Positions 1 to 6,759 of a stretch of DNA of 6,761 nucleotides are shown here, piece after piece. The number at the start of each line of letters is the position of its first letter. Positions within the stretch are counted from its first letter, which is position 1. The position numbers and the translations under genes are program-made. The DNA is from Bacillota bacterium (GTDB taxonomy: Bacteria > Bacillota > Dehalobacteriia > UBA4068): NCBI GenBank assembly GCA_009778255.1, contig WRKD01000107.1:1-6761 (forward strand), in the 5' to 3' direction. The notes under the pieces are model-generated. The model had not been told where the DNA came from and did not search any database. It worked only from the letters and a program-made list of their open reading frames with translations.

Positions 1-2
1 GC

Positions 3-17
3 CTTTGCTTCGCAAAG
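3..17. repeat. Short perfect hairpin at the left edge
   Basis: CTTTGC-TTC-GCAAAG forms a 6-bp stem with a 3-nt loop. It lies 12 nt outside the shared part of the left repeat and may be another module of the same hairpin family. The matching part of the right copy would lie beyond the window, so this cannot be tested here. Confidence 0.5.
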
Positions 18-29
18 TCACAGATACTA

Positions 30-132
30 CACGTAGGTAAAGCTCAAAATCAAAGATTTTGGCTTTACCTCAGGCAAAAGCCTGGGAGGCCACAACTCAA
101 GACTCAATACTTGCGGCTGAAAGCCGCGTTAG
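30..132 (+). repeat. Left copy of a hairpin-rich intergenic repeat, inverted relative to 6657-6759
   Basis: Bases 30-89 match the reverse complement of 6700-6759 exactly (60 of 60 nt); 90-132 match 6657-6699 with 8 differences. Three hairpins follow one another. The first, 36-69, pairs GGTAAAGC with GCTTTACC and CAAAATC with GATTTTG around an AAA loop, with T44 bulged. The second, 71-84, is CAGGC-AAAA-GCCTG. The third, 113-127, is GCGGCT-GAA-AGCCGC. A heptamer tract separates the second and third. The element lies just past the fdhD stop (146), so the hairpins would be in the 3' end of the mRNA and might stop decay or transcription. No T run follows any of them, so none is called a terminator. 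I do not recognise the repeat family. Confidence 0.9.
91..111 (+). repeat. Three degenerate heptamer repeats inside the left element
   Basis: CACAACT, CAAGACT and CAATACT follow directly on one another (91-97, 98-104, 105-111), all of the form CAnnACT or close to it. The spacer therefore has a 7-nt period. It joins hairpins two and three of the element. Confidence 0.6.
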
Positions 133-145
133 GCAGATATAGGTA

Positions 146-916
146 TCACAATAGCGCGACGCGGCCTTCCCCCGCATAAACATTAAATCCACCATCCCGC
201 GAAAAGCCTATGAGCGTTAAATTGATTTTTTTTGCGAGATCAATTGCCAAATCTGTGGGGGCGGATACAGAGATCAAAATCGGTATGCCGGCGCGGGCGG
301 TTTTGAGCAGCATTTCGGAAGATATACGGCCGCTGGTTATAAGAACACTTTCCTCTAAAGACAAACCAGTGATCAAAGCTTTGCCTATTATTTTATCAAG
401 GGCATTATGCCTGCCAATATCTTCATAAAAGAGATTTTTGCCATTAGATAATATTAAAGAAGCGCTATGCACCGCGCCGGTTTGGCGAAATAACTCCGAA
501 CGCTTATTAAAAAGGGTAGTCATTTTAACTACTTCATTGGGGCTGGTGGTTATTTTGCTAAGCACTTTGGGCAAATTTTCGTACTTAAAAAAGTCATCAT
601 TAACACTGCCTTGTCCAAAGCCGGATACAAGTGTTCTGTTGCTAGCCGGGGAAAGCTCTTTGCCGTTCCTTAAACTAATATTGATATCGCCGGCATATAA
701 TAACTCTATACCCTGCACATCTTGATAAGCGCCTATTACTCCTTCCGCAAATAAAAAACCCACCGCCAGTTCTTCCAAATGTTGCGGCAAACACATTAAA
801 GAAATATAATGGCTGCCATTTACATATAAATTTGCCTTAAACTCTTTTATTACCAAATCTTCCTGTTTTTTAAGAGTATCGTAATAAAGCTTATGAATTA
901 CTACTTTTTCTAACAT
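146..916 (-). CDS. fdhD: FdhD-family formate dehydrogenase accessory sulfurtransferase, loop cysteines missing
   Basis: FdhD binds the Mo/W-bis-MGD cofactor and passes sulfur from a cysteine desulfurase (IscS in E. coli) to the metal, which formate dehydrogenase needs for activity. The protein is 256 residues, normal length. Family motifs are present: ELAVGFLFAEGVI near 49-61, QTGAVHSASL at 145-154, DIGRHNALDK at 166-175, SGRISSEM at 195-202, AGIPILIS at 209-216 and SAPT at 218-221. ATG at 916 has an excellent GGAGAGG site about 6 nt upstream and overlaps the mobA end by 7 nt, which suggests translational coupling. Oddity: the flexible loop that in E. coli carries Cys121 and Cys124 reads LVSGFGQGS at 96-104, with Phe100 (codon TTT) where many relatives have Cys. 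The only cysteine in the protein is Cys42. Family identity is firm, but sulfur transfer by the standard cysteine-loop route is doubtful. Confidence 0.93.
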   Translation of the reverse strand: MLEKVVIHKLYYDTLKKQEDLVIKEFKANLYVNGSHYISLMCLPQHLEELAVGFLFAEGVIGAYQDVQGIELLYAGDINISLRNGKELSPASNRTLVSGFGQGSVNDDFFKYENLPKVLSKITTSPNEVVKMTTLFNKRSELFRQTGAVHSASLILSNGKNLFYEDIGRHNALDKIIGKALITGLSLEESVLITSGRISSEMLLKTARAGIPILISVSAPTDLAIDLAKKINLTLIGFSRDGGFNVYAGEGRVALL

Positions 917-1506
917 GAAATCCTCTCCAAATCTGCTTTATAATTAATATTTGTAAACATAGCCAAGTTTTCATCAAATATTCTGCTATATTTTTCCTCT
1001 AAATATTGTGTATTACATTTATGCAAGATATCGTGTATTTTAAAATTACCCGCCTCAATCTCCTTAGCAAATAAGCTTGCTAAAGCGCCAGAATAAAAAG
1101 CATATAAGGGCTCAATAAATTCTCCATGCCTGGGTACCAGCGCATCGGCTTTAAAAGCCTGCTGTTTAAGCAGATACTTCATGTATTCGATATGTGGCGG
1201 GCTGATAAATGGCATATCGCAAGCTGCCACAAAAACATATTTTGTGGCAGCATTCTTCAAAGCGGAATAAATGCCGGCAGAAGGGCCTACCCTGCCCTTT
1301 ATACTATCTTCAATCACTTTCAAAGCAAATACGTCCAGTTTTTCCCTGGTATCTGCGCATAGCCTTACATTTTCAAAACATAAAGCAAGCTTTTCAGAAA
1401 TTACTTCAATAATATATTTATCATTGATCTTAGCCAGAGATTTATCAAAATCCATACGTTTGCTTTTACCGCCGCATAAAATTACGGCGTCGCCAAAGTA
1501 TTTCAT
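910..1506 (-). CDS. mobA: Molybdenum cofactor guanylyltransferase MobA
   Basis: Transfers GMP from GTP to molybdopterin cofactor to give the guanine dinucleotide form required by formate dehydrogenases of the DMSO-reductase family; cytoplasmic. About 198 residues, normal for MobA. The nucleotidyltransferase signature LCGGKSKRMDFDK at 10-22 corresponds to the family pattern LxGGxSxRMGxDK, with Cys for the common Ala and Asp19 for the common Gly. GRVGPSAGI follows near 71-79 and the metal-binding CDMPF at 96-100. Start choice: ATG at 1506 gives MKYFGDAVIL, the usual MobA opening, with AAGTGG just upstream. A GTG at 1515, three codons earlier and 1 nt after the fdhF stop, is the alternative. The 3' end overlaps fdhD by 7 nt. 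It sits between the enzyme and its sulfurase, so it probably supplies cofactor to this enzyme first, though MobA usually serves the whole cell. Confidence 0.93.
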   Translation of the reverse strand: MKYFGDAVILCGGKSKRMDFDKSLAKINDKYIIEVISEKLALCFENVRLCADTREKLDVFALKVIEDSIKGRVGPSAGIYSALKNAATKYVFVAACDMPFISPPHIEYMKYLLKQQAFKADALVPRHGEFIEPLYAFYSGALASLFAKEIEAGNFKIHDILHKCNTQYLEEKYSRIFDENLAMFTNINYKADLERISC

Positions 1507-1516
1507 TTTTGCCACT

Positions 1517-4186
1517 TCAAATTTTTCTTAAGCTTACGCCAACCAGCTTAAGCCCGGGCACTTTACTAATGGGGTCTAGTTCGGCGGCGCAAGTCAGCAC
1601 ATTTGCGCCATCCGGCCAATGAAACGGCATAGAAGCCGTACCTTTTTTTATAGAATCCGCTATTTGCGCTTTCACCTTTACCGTACCGCGCGCCGAAACT
1701 ATTTCTACAAATTCGCCGTTTGCGATATTCCATGTTGCGGCGTCGGCGGGGTTTATTTGCACATAGCAATCCGGGTAATATTCATCTATAGCCTTGGTTT
1801 TTGCGGTCATGGTCCTGGTATGGTAATGATGCTGTATACGGTTGGTGGTTAATAAAACGGGATATTCTGTTTTTAAAGATTCCTGTGCAGGCTGCCATTC
1901 TACCGCTTTAAATTCCGCTTTCCCCTTCAGCGGCTTTTCTATATGAAGAATGGGCGTTCCCGGATGATCTTCATTGGGGCATGGCCAGCATAAACCATTA
2001 TTTTCCTCAATGCGCCCATAAGTGATACCCGCATAAGAGGGTGTAAGCGCCCTCATTTCAGTGAATATATCTTCTGCTTGATCATAGTGACATTTATACC
2101 CTAAAAGATTCATAAGCTGCATAATAATTTGCCAATCGGTTTGCCCTTTGGCCGCAACAGCCTGCCTCACACGCTGCACACGCCGCTCGCTATTAGTAAA
2201 AGTGCCGTCTTTTTCGGCAAAACAGGCAGCCGGCAATACTACATCGGCAAATTCGGCGGTTTCGGTCAGAAAAATATCTTGCACTACTACAAAAGCTTTT
2301 TTAAGGGCTTTTTTCACATGATTACTATCTGCATCGGAAACGGCAGGGTTCTCGCCAATAATATGAAACATTTTAATTTTATCTTCCAAAGCTGCCGGAA
2401 TAGCTTCTGTGGCAGTCAAGCCGGTTTCACCGGAAAGCTTAACACCCCAAGCATCTTCAAAACTTTTACGCGCATTATGGTCTGTCACTTTTCTATAAGC
2501 CGTGAAAACATCGGGCAAAGCGCCCATATCGCAAGCTCCCTGTACATTATTCTGTCCGCGCAGCGGATTCACGCCGCTGCCGGGCTTACCCAAATTTCCG
2601 CTTGCCAGGGCAAGGTTAGATAAGCCATACACATTGTTTACCCCGTTTACCTGCTGAGTAATTCCCATACAATAAAGAATCGAGCTTACACTTGCGCCGG
2701 CATACATACGCGCCGCCTTGATGATATCTGCTTTTTCAACCCCGCATATTTCTGCCGTATATTCCGGGGTATACTTTTTAACCAGTTCTTTTAATTCTTC
2801 AACTCCTTGGGTGTTTTGCTCAATATAAGCCTTGTCATCCAGGCCCTCCGCAAATATAATATGCAGCATACCATGGCTAAGCGCAAGACTCGTACCGGGC
2901 TTTATTTGCAGAAAAACATCGGCAATTTCCGCCAGCGGTATTTTAATAGGGTCGGCCACAATGAGTTTTTTGCCCTTTTCCTTAGCTTGACGTACATAAG
3001 AGCCTAATACCGGATGCGCTTCGGTAGTGTTCGAGCCGGTTACGAAAATAACATCTGCGTTTTTTACATCAGTTAGCGGATTGGTCATGGCTCCGCTGCC
3101 CAGTGTTGTTGCGAGACCCGCAACAGTAGAGCTGTGTCAGAGGCGGGCGCAGTGATCCAGGTTATTTGTCCCTATCACGGCCCTCATATATTTCATAAAA
3201 AGATAGTTTTCCTCATTTGTTACCCTGGCGCTGGATAAGCCCATAATGGCGTCTGCCCCATAAGTATTTTTAATCTCTTGTGTTTTATCAGCAATAAGCT
3301 GCAAAGCTTCTTCCCAGCTTACGCTGTGCAGCTCACCATCTGCTAAGCGCAGCAGCGGCGTGGTCAAACGCTGGGGATGATTAATAAAATCGAAAGCAAA
3401 CTTACCTTTAACACATAGCAGCCCTTCATTCGATTTTCCGTAAGCGGGCTTTACCCCCACAACTTTATCATCTTTCACCTGCAAATACATCTGACAGCCT
3501 ACCCCGCAATAAGAGCAGGTAGTCTGTATCTCATTTATTTCCCAGGCGCGGAATTTATGCTCTTTTTTCGGCTTTAGCGCTCCCACCGGGCAAATGGATA
3601 CGCAATTGCCGCAATGCACACAACCGGCTTCCTCCATATCTATGCCAAAGGGGGTGCTCACTTCCGTTTCAAAACCCCGGTTAGATATAGCCCACACATT
3701 ATTGCCCTGTAATTGCGAACAGATTCTGGCGCATTTGCCGCAACTTATGCACTTGCTTTGATCAAGTTCAAAAAATTTATTCTCTGCTAGATAAGCCGAT
3801 TCCCTTGTTCTGCCTCTATATTTTTCAATATCGACATCATATTCATAGGCATAATCCTGCAGCAGGCAATTGCCGGCCCTTTCACATTTCAAACAAGAAA
3901 TATCATGATTCGAAAGCATAATTTCCAGCAAATGCTTGCGCATACGCATAACTAAAGGGCTATGGGTGGCTATGCGCATTTCAGGCGCTATTTCTGTGGT
4001 ACAGGCAGGCAATAATTTATGGCTGTCTTCAAGCTCCACCACACAAATACGGCAAGACCCTTCGGGCTTTAATCTTTCGTCATAACAAAATGTTGGAATA
4101 TGTATGCCGCTTTCTTTACATGCTTCCAATATAGTTTTACCCGGTAAAATAGATCGTTGTTGCCCATTAATATATATATTGATCAT
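1517..4186 (-). CDS. fdhF: Selenocysteine-containing formate dehydrogenase catalytic subunit (UGA = Sec350)
   Basis: One 889-residue selenoprotein that interconverts formate and CO2 at a Mo/W-bis-MGD centre in the cytoplasm. The UGA at 3139-3137 is read as Sec350 in the context DHCARL-Sec-HSSTVAGL, matching the active site of E. coli formate dehydrogenase H, and homology continues across it. The NuoG-like N-terminus has a [2Fe-2S] domain (Cys34, 45, 48, 62), a His-Cys3 [4Fe-4S] site (His94, Cys98, 101, 107) and a 2x[4Fe-4S] ferredoxin (Cys146/149/152/156, Cys189/192/195/199). The molybdopterin oxidoreductase part follows, with its own [4Fe-4S] site (Cys224, 227, 231, 258), Sec350-His351, and Arg543 in NPLRGQNNVQGACDMG. 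The dinucleotide-binding domain fills about 770-889. ATG at 4186 has GAGGTG at 4196-4191; nuoF ends 60 nt upstream. An apparent second gene starting at 3088 is only internal Met367. Mo versus W cannot be told. Confidence 0.95.
3095..3139 (-). promoter_or_regulatory. Bacterial SECIS element directing Sec insertion at the fdhF UGA
   Basis: In the mRNA the UGA (3139-3137) is followed 18 nt later by the loop GGUCU (3118-3114). The loop closes a perfect 6-bp stem, GUUGCG (3124-3119) with CGCAAC (3113-3108). A weaker lower stem can form between GCUC (3132-3129) and GGGC (3101-3098). From memory, E. coli fdhF has the same GGUCU loop at the same 18-nt distance and the same UGACAC start, so SelB recognition is expected. 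The element lies inside the coding sequence and constrains the codons after Sec350. Folding was done by eye, without energy calculation. Confidence 0.9.
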
Positions 4187-4246
4187 AAAACACCTCGTTT
4201 TTTCTTCATTTTCCGCCGGCTGTGAGGCTTAAAACGCCACCATCGT

Positions 4247-6031
4247 TTAAGCCCGGATGATCGCTTTAACCGCACAAGATTCTATACAAGCGCCGCATTT
4301 TATGCATTTTGTTTTGTCTATTACGTGCTGTTCTTTTACTTTACCTATAATAGCGGCAGCGGGGCAAGCTTTAAGGCATTTTCTGCAACCGATACATAAA
4401 GATGTTATTTCATAATTTAAAAGCTTTTCGCATTCCCCTGCCGGGCATCTTTTTTCATTGATATGCGCTAAATATTCATCTTTAAAATAACGCAAGGTGG
4501 TTTTTAGAGGATTCGGCGCGCTCTGTCCTAAAGCGCAAAAAGAAAGTGAGCTGACCATCTCCGCCAATTCTTCCAACTCCTGCAAATCTTCCATAGTTCC
4601 GTTACCGTCGGTGATCCTGGCCAAAGCCTCGTATATTCTCACCAAGCCAAGCCGGCAAGGCGCGCATTTGCCGCAAGATTCCTCCACCATAAATTGCATG
4701 AAAAACTTAGCAATGCCTACCATGCATTTACTGTCGTCCATCACGATCAAGCCGCCGGAACCCATCATCGAGCCTATTTCGCCCAAAGATTCATAATCTA
4801 TGGGGGTATCGATATACTCTATAGGTATGCAGCCGCCCGAAGGGCCGCCGGTTTGCGCCGCTTTAAAACTGCGCCCATCCGGTATGCCTTGCCCGATATC
4901 ATACACTATTTCTCTTAAAGTAATACCCATGGGCACCTCTACCAAGCCGATATTTTTAACATTACCGGCTAAAGCAAAAACCTTAGTGCCCGGAGAACCG
5001 GCGGTACCCATAGCTTTAAACCATTCAGCCCCCATCATGATTATTTTGCCAATATTGGCATAAGTTTCTACATTATTGATTAAAGTAGGGCAGCCAAATA
5101 AGCCTTTTACAGCCGGGTAAGGCGGTCTTAATTGCGGAGTTCCTTTCCTGCCCTCTATGGAGCTTATTAAAGCTGTTTCTTCGCCGCATACAAAGGCGCC
5201 CGCCCCGTATCTTATAGATAGTTCAAAATCGAAGCCGCTGTTTAAAATGTTTTTCCCTAAAAAACCTCTTTCTTTGGCCTGCGCTAAGGCAATTTTTAAT
5301 CTATGTATAGCCAAAGGGTATTCCGCTCTTACATATATATACCCTTCGTTGGCGCCAATGGCATAACCGGCTATAGCCATAGCTTCTACCACAGAAAGAG
5401 GGTCGCCTTCCAGTATGCTCTCGTCCATAAAAGCACCCGGATCGCCTTCATCCCCATTGCATACCACATACTTTTTTTCTCCTGCGGCGTTTTTAGTAAA
5501 TTCCCATTTTTTCCCGCTAGGGAAACCGGCGCCTCCCCTGCCCCTTAAGCCGGAGTTTTTAATTTCTTCCACCACTTGGCCGGGGGTCATGGTCAATAAT
5601 GCTTTCTCTAAAGCCTTAAAACCATCCTGCTCAATAAAATCGTCAATTTTTTCAGGATCAATAACTCCGCATCTGGCTAAGGCTACTTTGTGCTGTTTTT
5701 TATAGAAATCCGCTTCTAAGAGGGAAAGCGCTTCGCCGTTGCTCGCATCTTTATAAAGCAGCCTTTGCACAGGCCTGCCCTGCATAAAATGCTCTTCAAC
5801 TATTTCTTTAACATCTTGCGGGCTTACTTTAGCATAAAAATAATCATCAGGCTGTGTTAAAACAATCGGCCCTTCGGAACAAAGCCCAAAGCAGCCTGTT
5901 TTAACCACCTTAATATCTAAGATACCGGCGGCAGCCAACTCTTTTTCAAAGTTTTCAATAATAACAAACGCTTTGCCGGAAACACAGCATGTTCCGGCGC
6001 AAACTAATACTCTTGTGCATCCGCTTTTCAC
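4247..6031 (-). CDS. nuoF: NuoF/HydB-like NADH- and FMN-binding subunit with extra ferredoxin domains
   Basis: The diaphorase subunit, passing electrons between FMN and NAD(P)H; 594 residues from the start chosen here. Domains in order: N-terminal thioredoxin-like [2Fe-2S] domain (Cys11, Cys16, Cys47, Cys51); FMN/NADH-binding core with GRGGAGFPSGKKW at 164-176, NGDEGDPGAF at 192-201 and GAGAFVCGEETAL at 276-288; SLBB-like region near 348-400; NuoF [4Fe-4S] site CGKCAPC (Cys453, 456, 459) plus Cys499; and a C-terminal 2x[4Fe-4S] ferredoxin (Cys546/549/552/556 and Cys576/579/582/586). This order is that of HydB/HndC subunits of multimeric [FeFe]-hydrogenases and is longer than plain complex I NuoF. 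Start choice: GTG at 6031 lies 9 nt after GGAAGG, while the in-frame GTG at 6040 abuts that site; the longer form would add three residues. nuoE ends at 6053, so the gap is about 21 nt. NAD versus NADP specificity cannot be read here. Confidence 0.94.
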   Translation of the reverse strand: MKSGCTRVLVCAGTCCVSGKAFVIIENFEKELAAAGILDIKVVKTGCFGLCSEGPIVLTQPDDYFYAKVSPQDVKEIVEEHFMQGRPVQRLLYKDASNGEALSLLEADFYKKQHKVALARCGVIDPEKIDDFIEQDGFKALEKALLTMTPGQVVEEIKNSGLRGRGGAGFPSGKKWEFTKNAAGEKKYVVCNGDEGDPGAFMDESILEGDPLSVVEAMAIAGYAIGANEGYIYVRAEYPLAIHRLKIALAQAKERGFLGKNILNSGFDFELSIRYGAGAFVCGEETALISSIEGRKGTPQLRPPYPAVKGLFGCPTLINNVETYANIGKIIMMGAEWFKAMGTAGSPGTKVFALAGNVKNIGLVEVPMGITLREIVYDIGQGIPDGRSFKAAQTGGPSGGCIPIEYIDTPIDYESLGEIGSMMGSGGLIVMDDSKCMVGIAKFFMQFMVEESCGKCAPCRLGLVRIYEALARITDGNGTMEDLQELEELAEMVSSLSFCALGQSAPNPLKTTLRYFKDEYLAHINEKRCPAGECEKLLNYEITSLCIGCRKCLKACPAAAIIGKVKEQHVIDKTKCIKCGACIESCAVKAIIRA

Positions 6032-6052
6032 ATCTCTCACCCTTCCCTGCGG

Positions 6053-6517
6053 CTATTCATATATTTCCAGTATATGCGCAAGCTTTTCCAAATTAACCAT
6101 ACCATGCACCTCTTTATTCACCACAATAGCCGGCGCTAAAGCGCAAGCGCCAATGCAGCGGCTGGAAGTAAGGGTAAATGCTTTATCTTCCGTAGTGTGG
6201 CCTTCTTCTATTCCCAGCCTAGATTTTAGTTCATCTAAGTTCTTTTGCGCGCCTTTAACATAGCAAGCCGTACCCAGGCAAACATTTATTGTACATTCAC
6301 CTTTTTCCTCGGTGGTGAAGCGGGAATAAAAAGATGTCACCTCATATACCCGCGAAAAAGGAATGCCCATTTCTTCGGCTACCAGTTTTTGTACATTTTG
6401 CGGAAGATACCCATGCTCATCTTGTATCATATTCAAAACTTGGATCAAAGAACTGGGCCCGTTATTATACTCTTGAATAATTTCCAAAATCTTCTGCTTT
6501 TCCTGTTCGTTTTTCAC
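6053..6517 (-). CDS. nuoE: NuoE/HoxE-like [2Fe-2S] subunit of NAD-linked formate dehydrogenase
   Basis: A 154-residue protein of the thioredoxin-like [2Fe-2S] family (NuoE, HoxE, HndA, FdsG), full length for that family. Residues 1-70 form the usual helical N-terminal part (DEHGYLPQ at 33-40, VYEVTSFYSRF at 57-67). The cluster ligands are Cys80 and Cys85 (CLGTAC) and Cys121 and Cys125 (CIGAC). In relatives this subunit is cytoplasmic and docks on the NuoF subunit as an electron carrier. It is the first gene of the operon, directly before the NuoF and formate dehydrogenase genes, so here it most likely serves formate dehydrogenase rather than complex I. The start is GTG at 6517-6515, with a strong GAGGTG ribosome site at 6528-6523. 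An ATG at 6519-6517 overlaps it but runs straight into TGA, so it cannot be the start. Family assignment is firm; the exact partner complex is inferred from gene order. Confidence 0.93.
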   Translation of the reverse strand: MKNEQEKQKILEIIQEYNNGPSSLIQVLNMIQDEHGYLPQNVQKLVAEEMGIPFSRVYEVTSFYSRFTTEEKGECTINVCLGTACYVKGAQKNLDELKSRLGIEEGHTTEDKAFTLTSSRCIGACALAPAIVVNKEVHGMVNLEKLAHILEIYE

Positions 6518-6520
6518 ATA

Positions 6521-6528
6521 CCCACCTC
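6521..6528 (-). promoter_or_regulatory. Ribosome binding site fixing the nuoE GTG start
   Basis: GAGGTGGG lies just upstream of GTG 6517-6515. It settles the start on GTG, because the overlapping ATG (6519-6517) is followed at once by TGA. Confidence 0.75.
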
Positions 6529-6570
6529 ATATTCTCGATTTTGACTTTTTGAGTTTCGCGCATTCTTATA

Positions 6571-6588
6571 CCCTACATTATTATAGGG
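6571..6588. promoter_or_regulatory. Possible operator: inverted repeat over the -10 box
   Basis: CCCTA (6571-6575) and TAGGG (6584-6588) form a 5-bp inverted repeat with an 8-nt centre. It covers the -10 box and the expected start point. A regulator bound there would block transcription. No known operator consensus is recognised and a 5-bp dyad can arise by chance, so this is only a candidate. Confidence 0.25.
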
Positions 6589-6608
6589 CAACACAACTAT
6601 TTCGTCAA
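6580..6608 (-). promoter_or_regulatory. Housekeeping-type promoter of the formate dehydrogenase operon
   Basis: On the minus strand a -35 box TTGACG (6608-6603) and a perfect -10 box TATAAT (6585-6580) are separated by exactly 17 nt. An A/T-rich stretch with nine T in a row (6619-6611) lies just upstream of the -35 box and could act as an UP-like element. Transcription would begin near 6573, giving a leader of about 55 nt before the nuoE GTG. No other promoter this good was seen, and the short gaps downstream fit a single transcript for all five genes. Confidence 0.82.
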
Positions 6609-6656
6609 TTAAAAAAAAAGAAAGAGCATAGAGTTGATTGTACAAATACTCATTAT

Positions 6657-6759
6657 CTAATGCGGCTTTCAGCCGCAAGTGCTGAGTGTTGAATGTTGAC
6701 CTCCCAGGCTTTTGCCTGAGGTAAAGCCAAAATCTTTGATTTTGAGCTTTACCTACGTG
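6657..6759 (-). repeat. Right copy of the hairpin-rich repeat, upstream of the operon promoter
   Basis: Carries the same three hairpins as the left copy, in reverse order on the plus strand: 6662-6676 (GCGGCT/AGCCGC), 6705-6718 (CAGGC/GCCTG) and 6720-6753 (GGTAAAGC/GCTTTACC plus CAAAATC/GATTTTG, with A6745 bulged). All stem and loop bases agree with the left copy. Similarity continues to the last bases of the window, so the true outer boundary is not visible. It ends about 48 nt upstream of the -35 box, outside the promoter core. Confidence 0.9.
6678..6698 (-). repeat. Three degenerate heptamer repeats inside the right element
   Basis: On the plus strand AGTGCTG, AGTGTTG and AATGTTG lie end to end (6678-6684, 6685-6691, 6692-6698). 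On the minus strand these read CAACATT, CAACACT, CAGCACT, the same period and position as in the left copy but with different base choices. Confidence 0.6.

Noticed and set aside
36..127. Intrinsic terminator for the operon formed by the hairpins after fdhD.
   Set aside because: The stems are adequate, but none is followed by a U run on the minus-strand transcript, and the same hairpins occur upstream of the promoter as part of a repeat.
1..132. CRISPR array or transposon end.
   Set aside because: There is no regular repeat-spacer series, the heptamers are far too short, and no transposase or target-site duplication is visible.
210..725. Plus-strand open frames opposite fdhD, and similar frames opposite the other genes.
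   Set aside because: They lie antisense to well-supported conserved genes, have no recognisable domains and no good ribosome sites; they are shadows of the real frames.
1517..3088. A separate downstream molybdopterin oxidoreductase gene starting at ATG 3088.
   Set aside because: Homology runs unbroken upstream through the UGA, the ATG lies within the conserved GSGAMTNPL stretch, and no ribosome site precedes it. It is internal Met367 of fdhF.
3137..3139. Nonsense mutation making fdhF a pseudogene.
   Set aside because: The UGA is at the known Sec position, is followed by a SECIS hairpin, and the rest of the frame is intact with no other lesions.
4247..6517. nuoE and nuoF as part of a respiratory complex I operon.
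   Set aside because: No membrane subunits are present, NuoF has HydB-type extra domains, and the following gene is formate dehydrogenase with its maturation factors.
6541..6572. Divergent plus-strand promoter (TTGACT then TTATAC or TATACC).
   Set aside because: The spacing is 19-20 nt, the -10 match is poor, and no plus-strand gene begins in the window.
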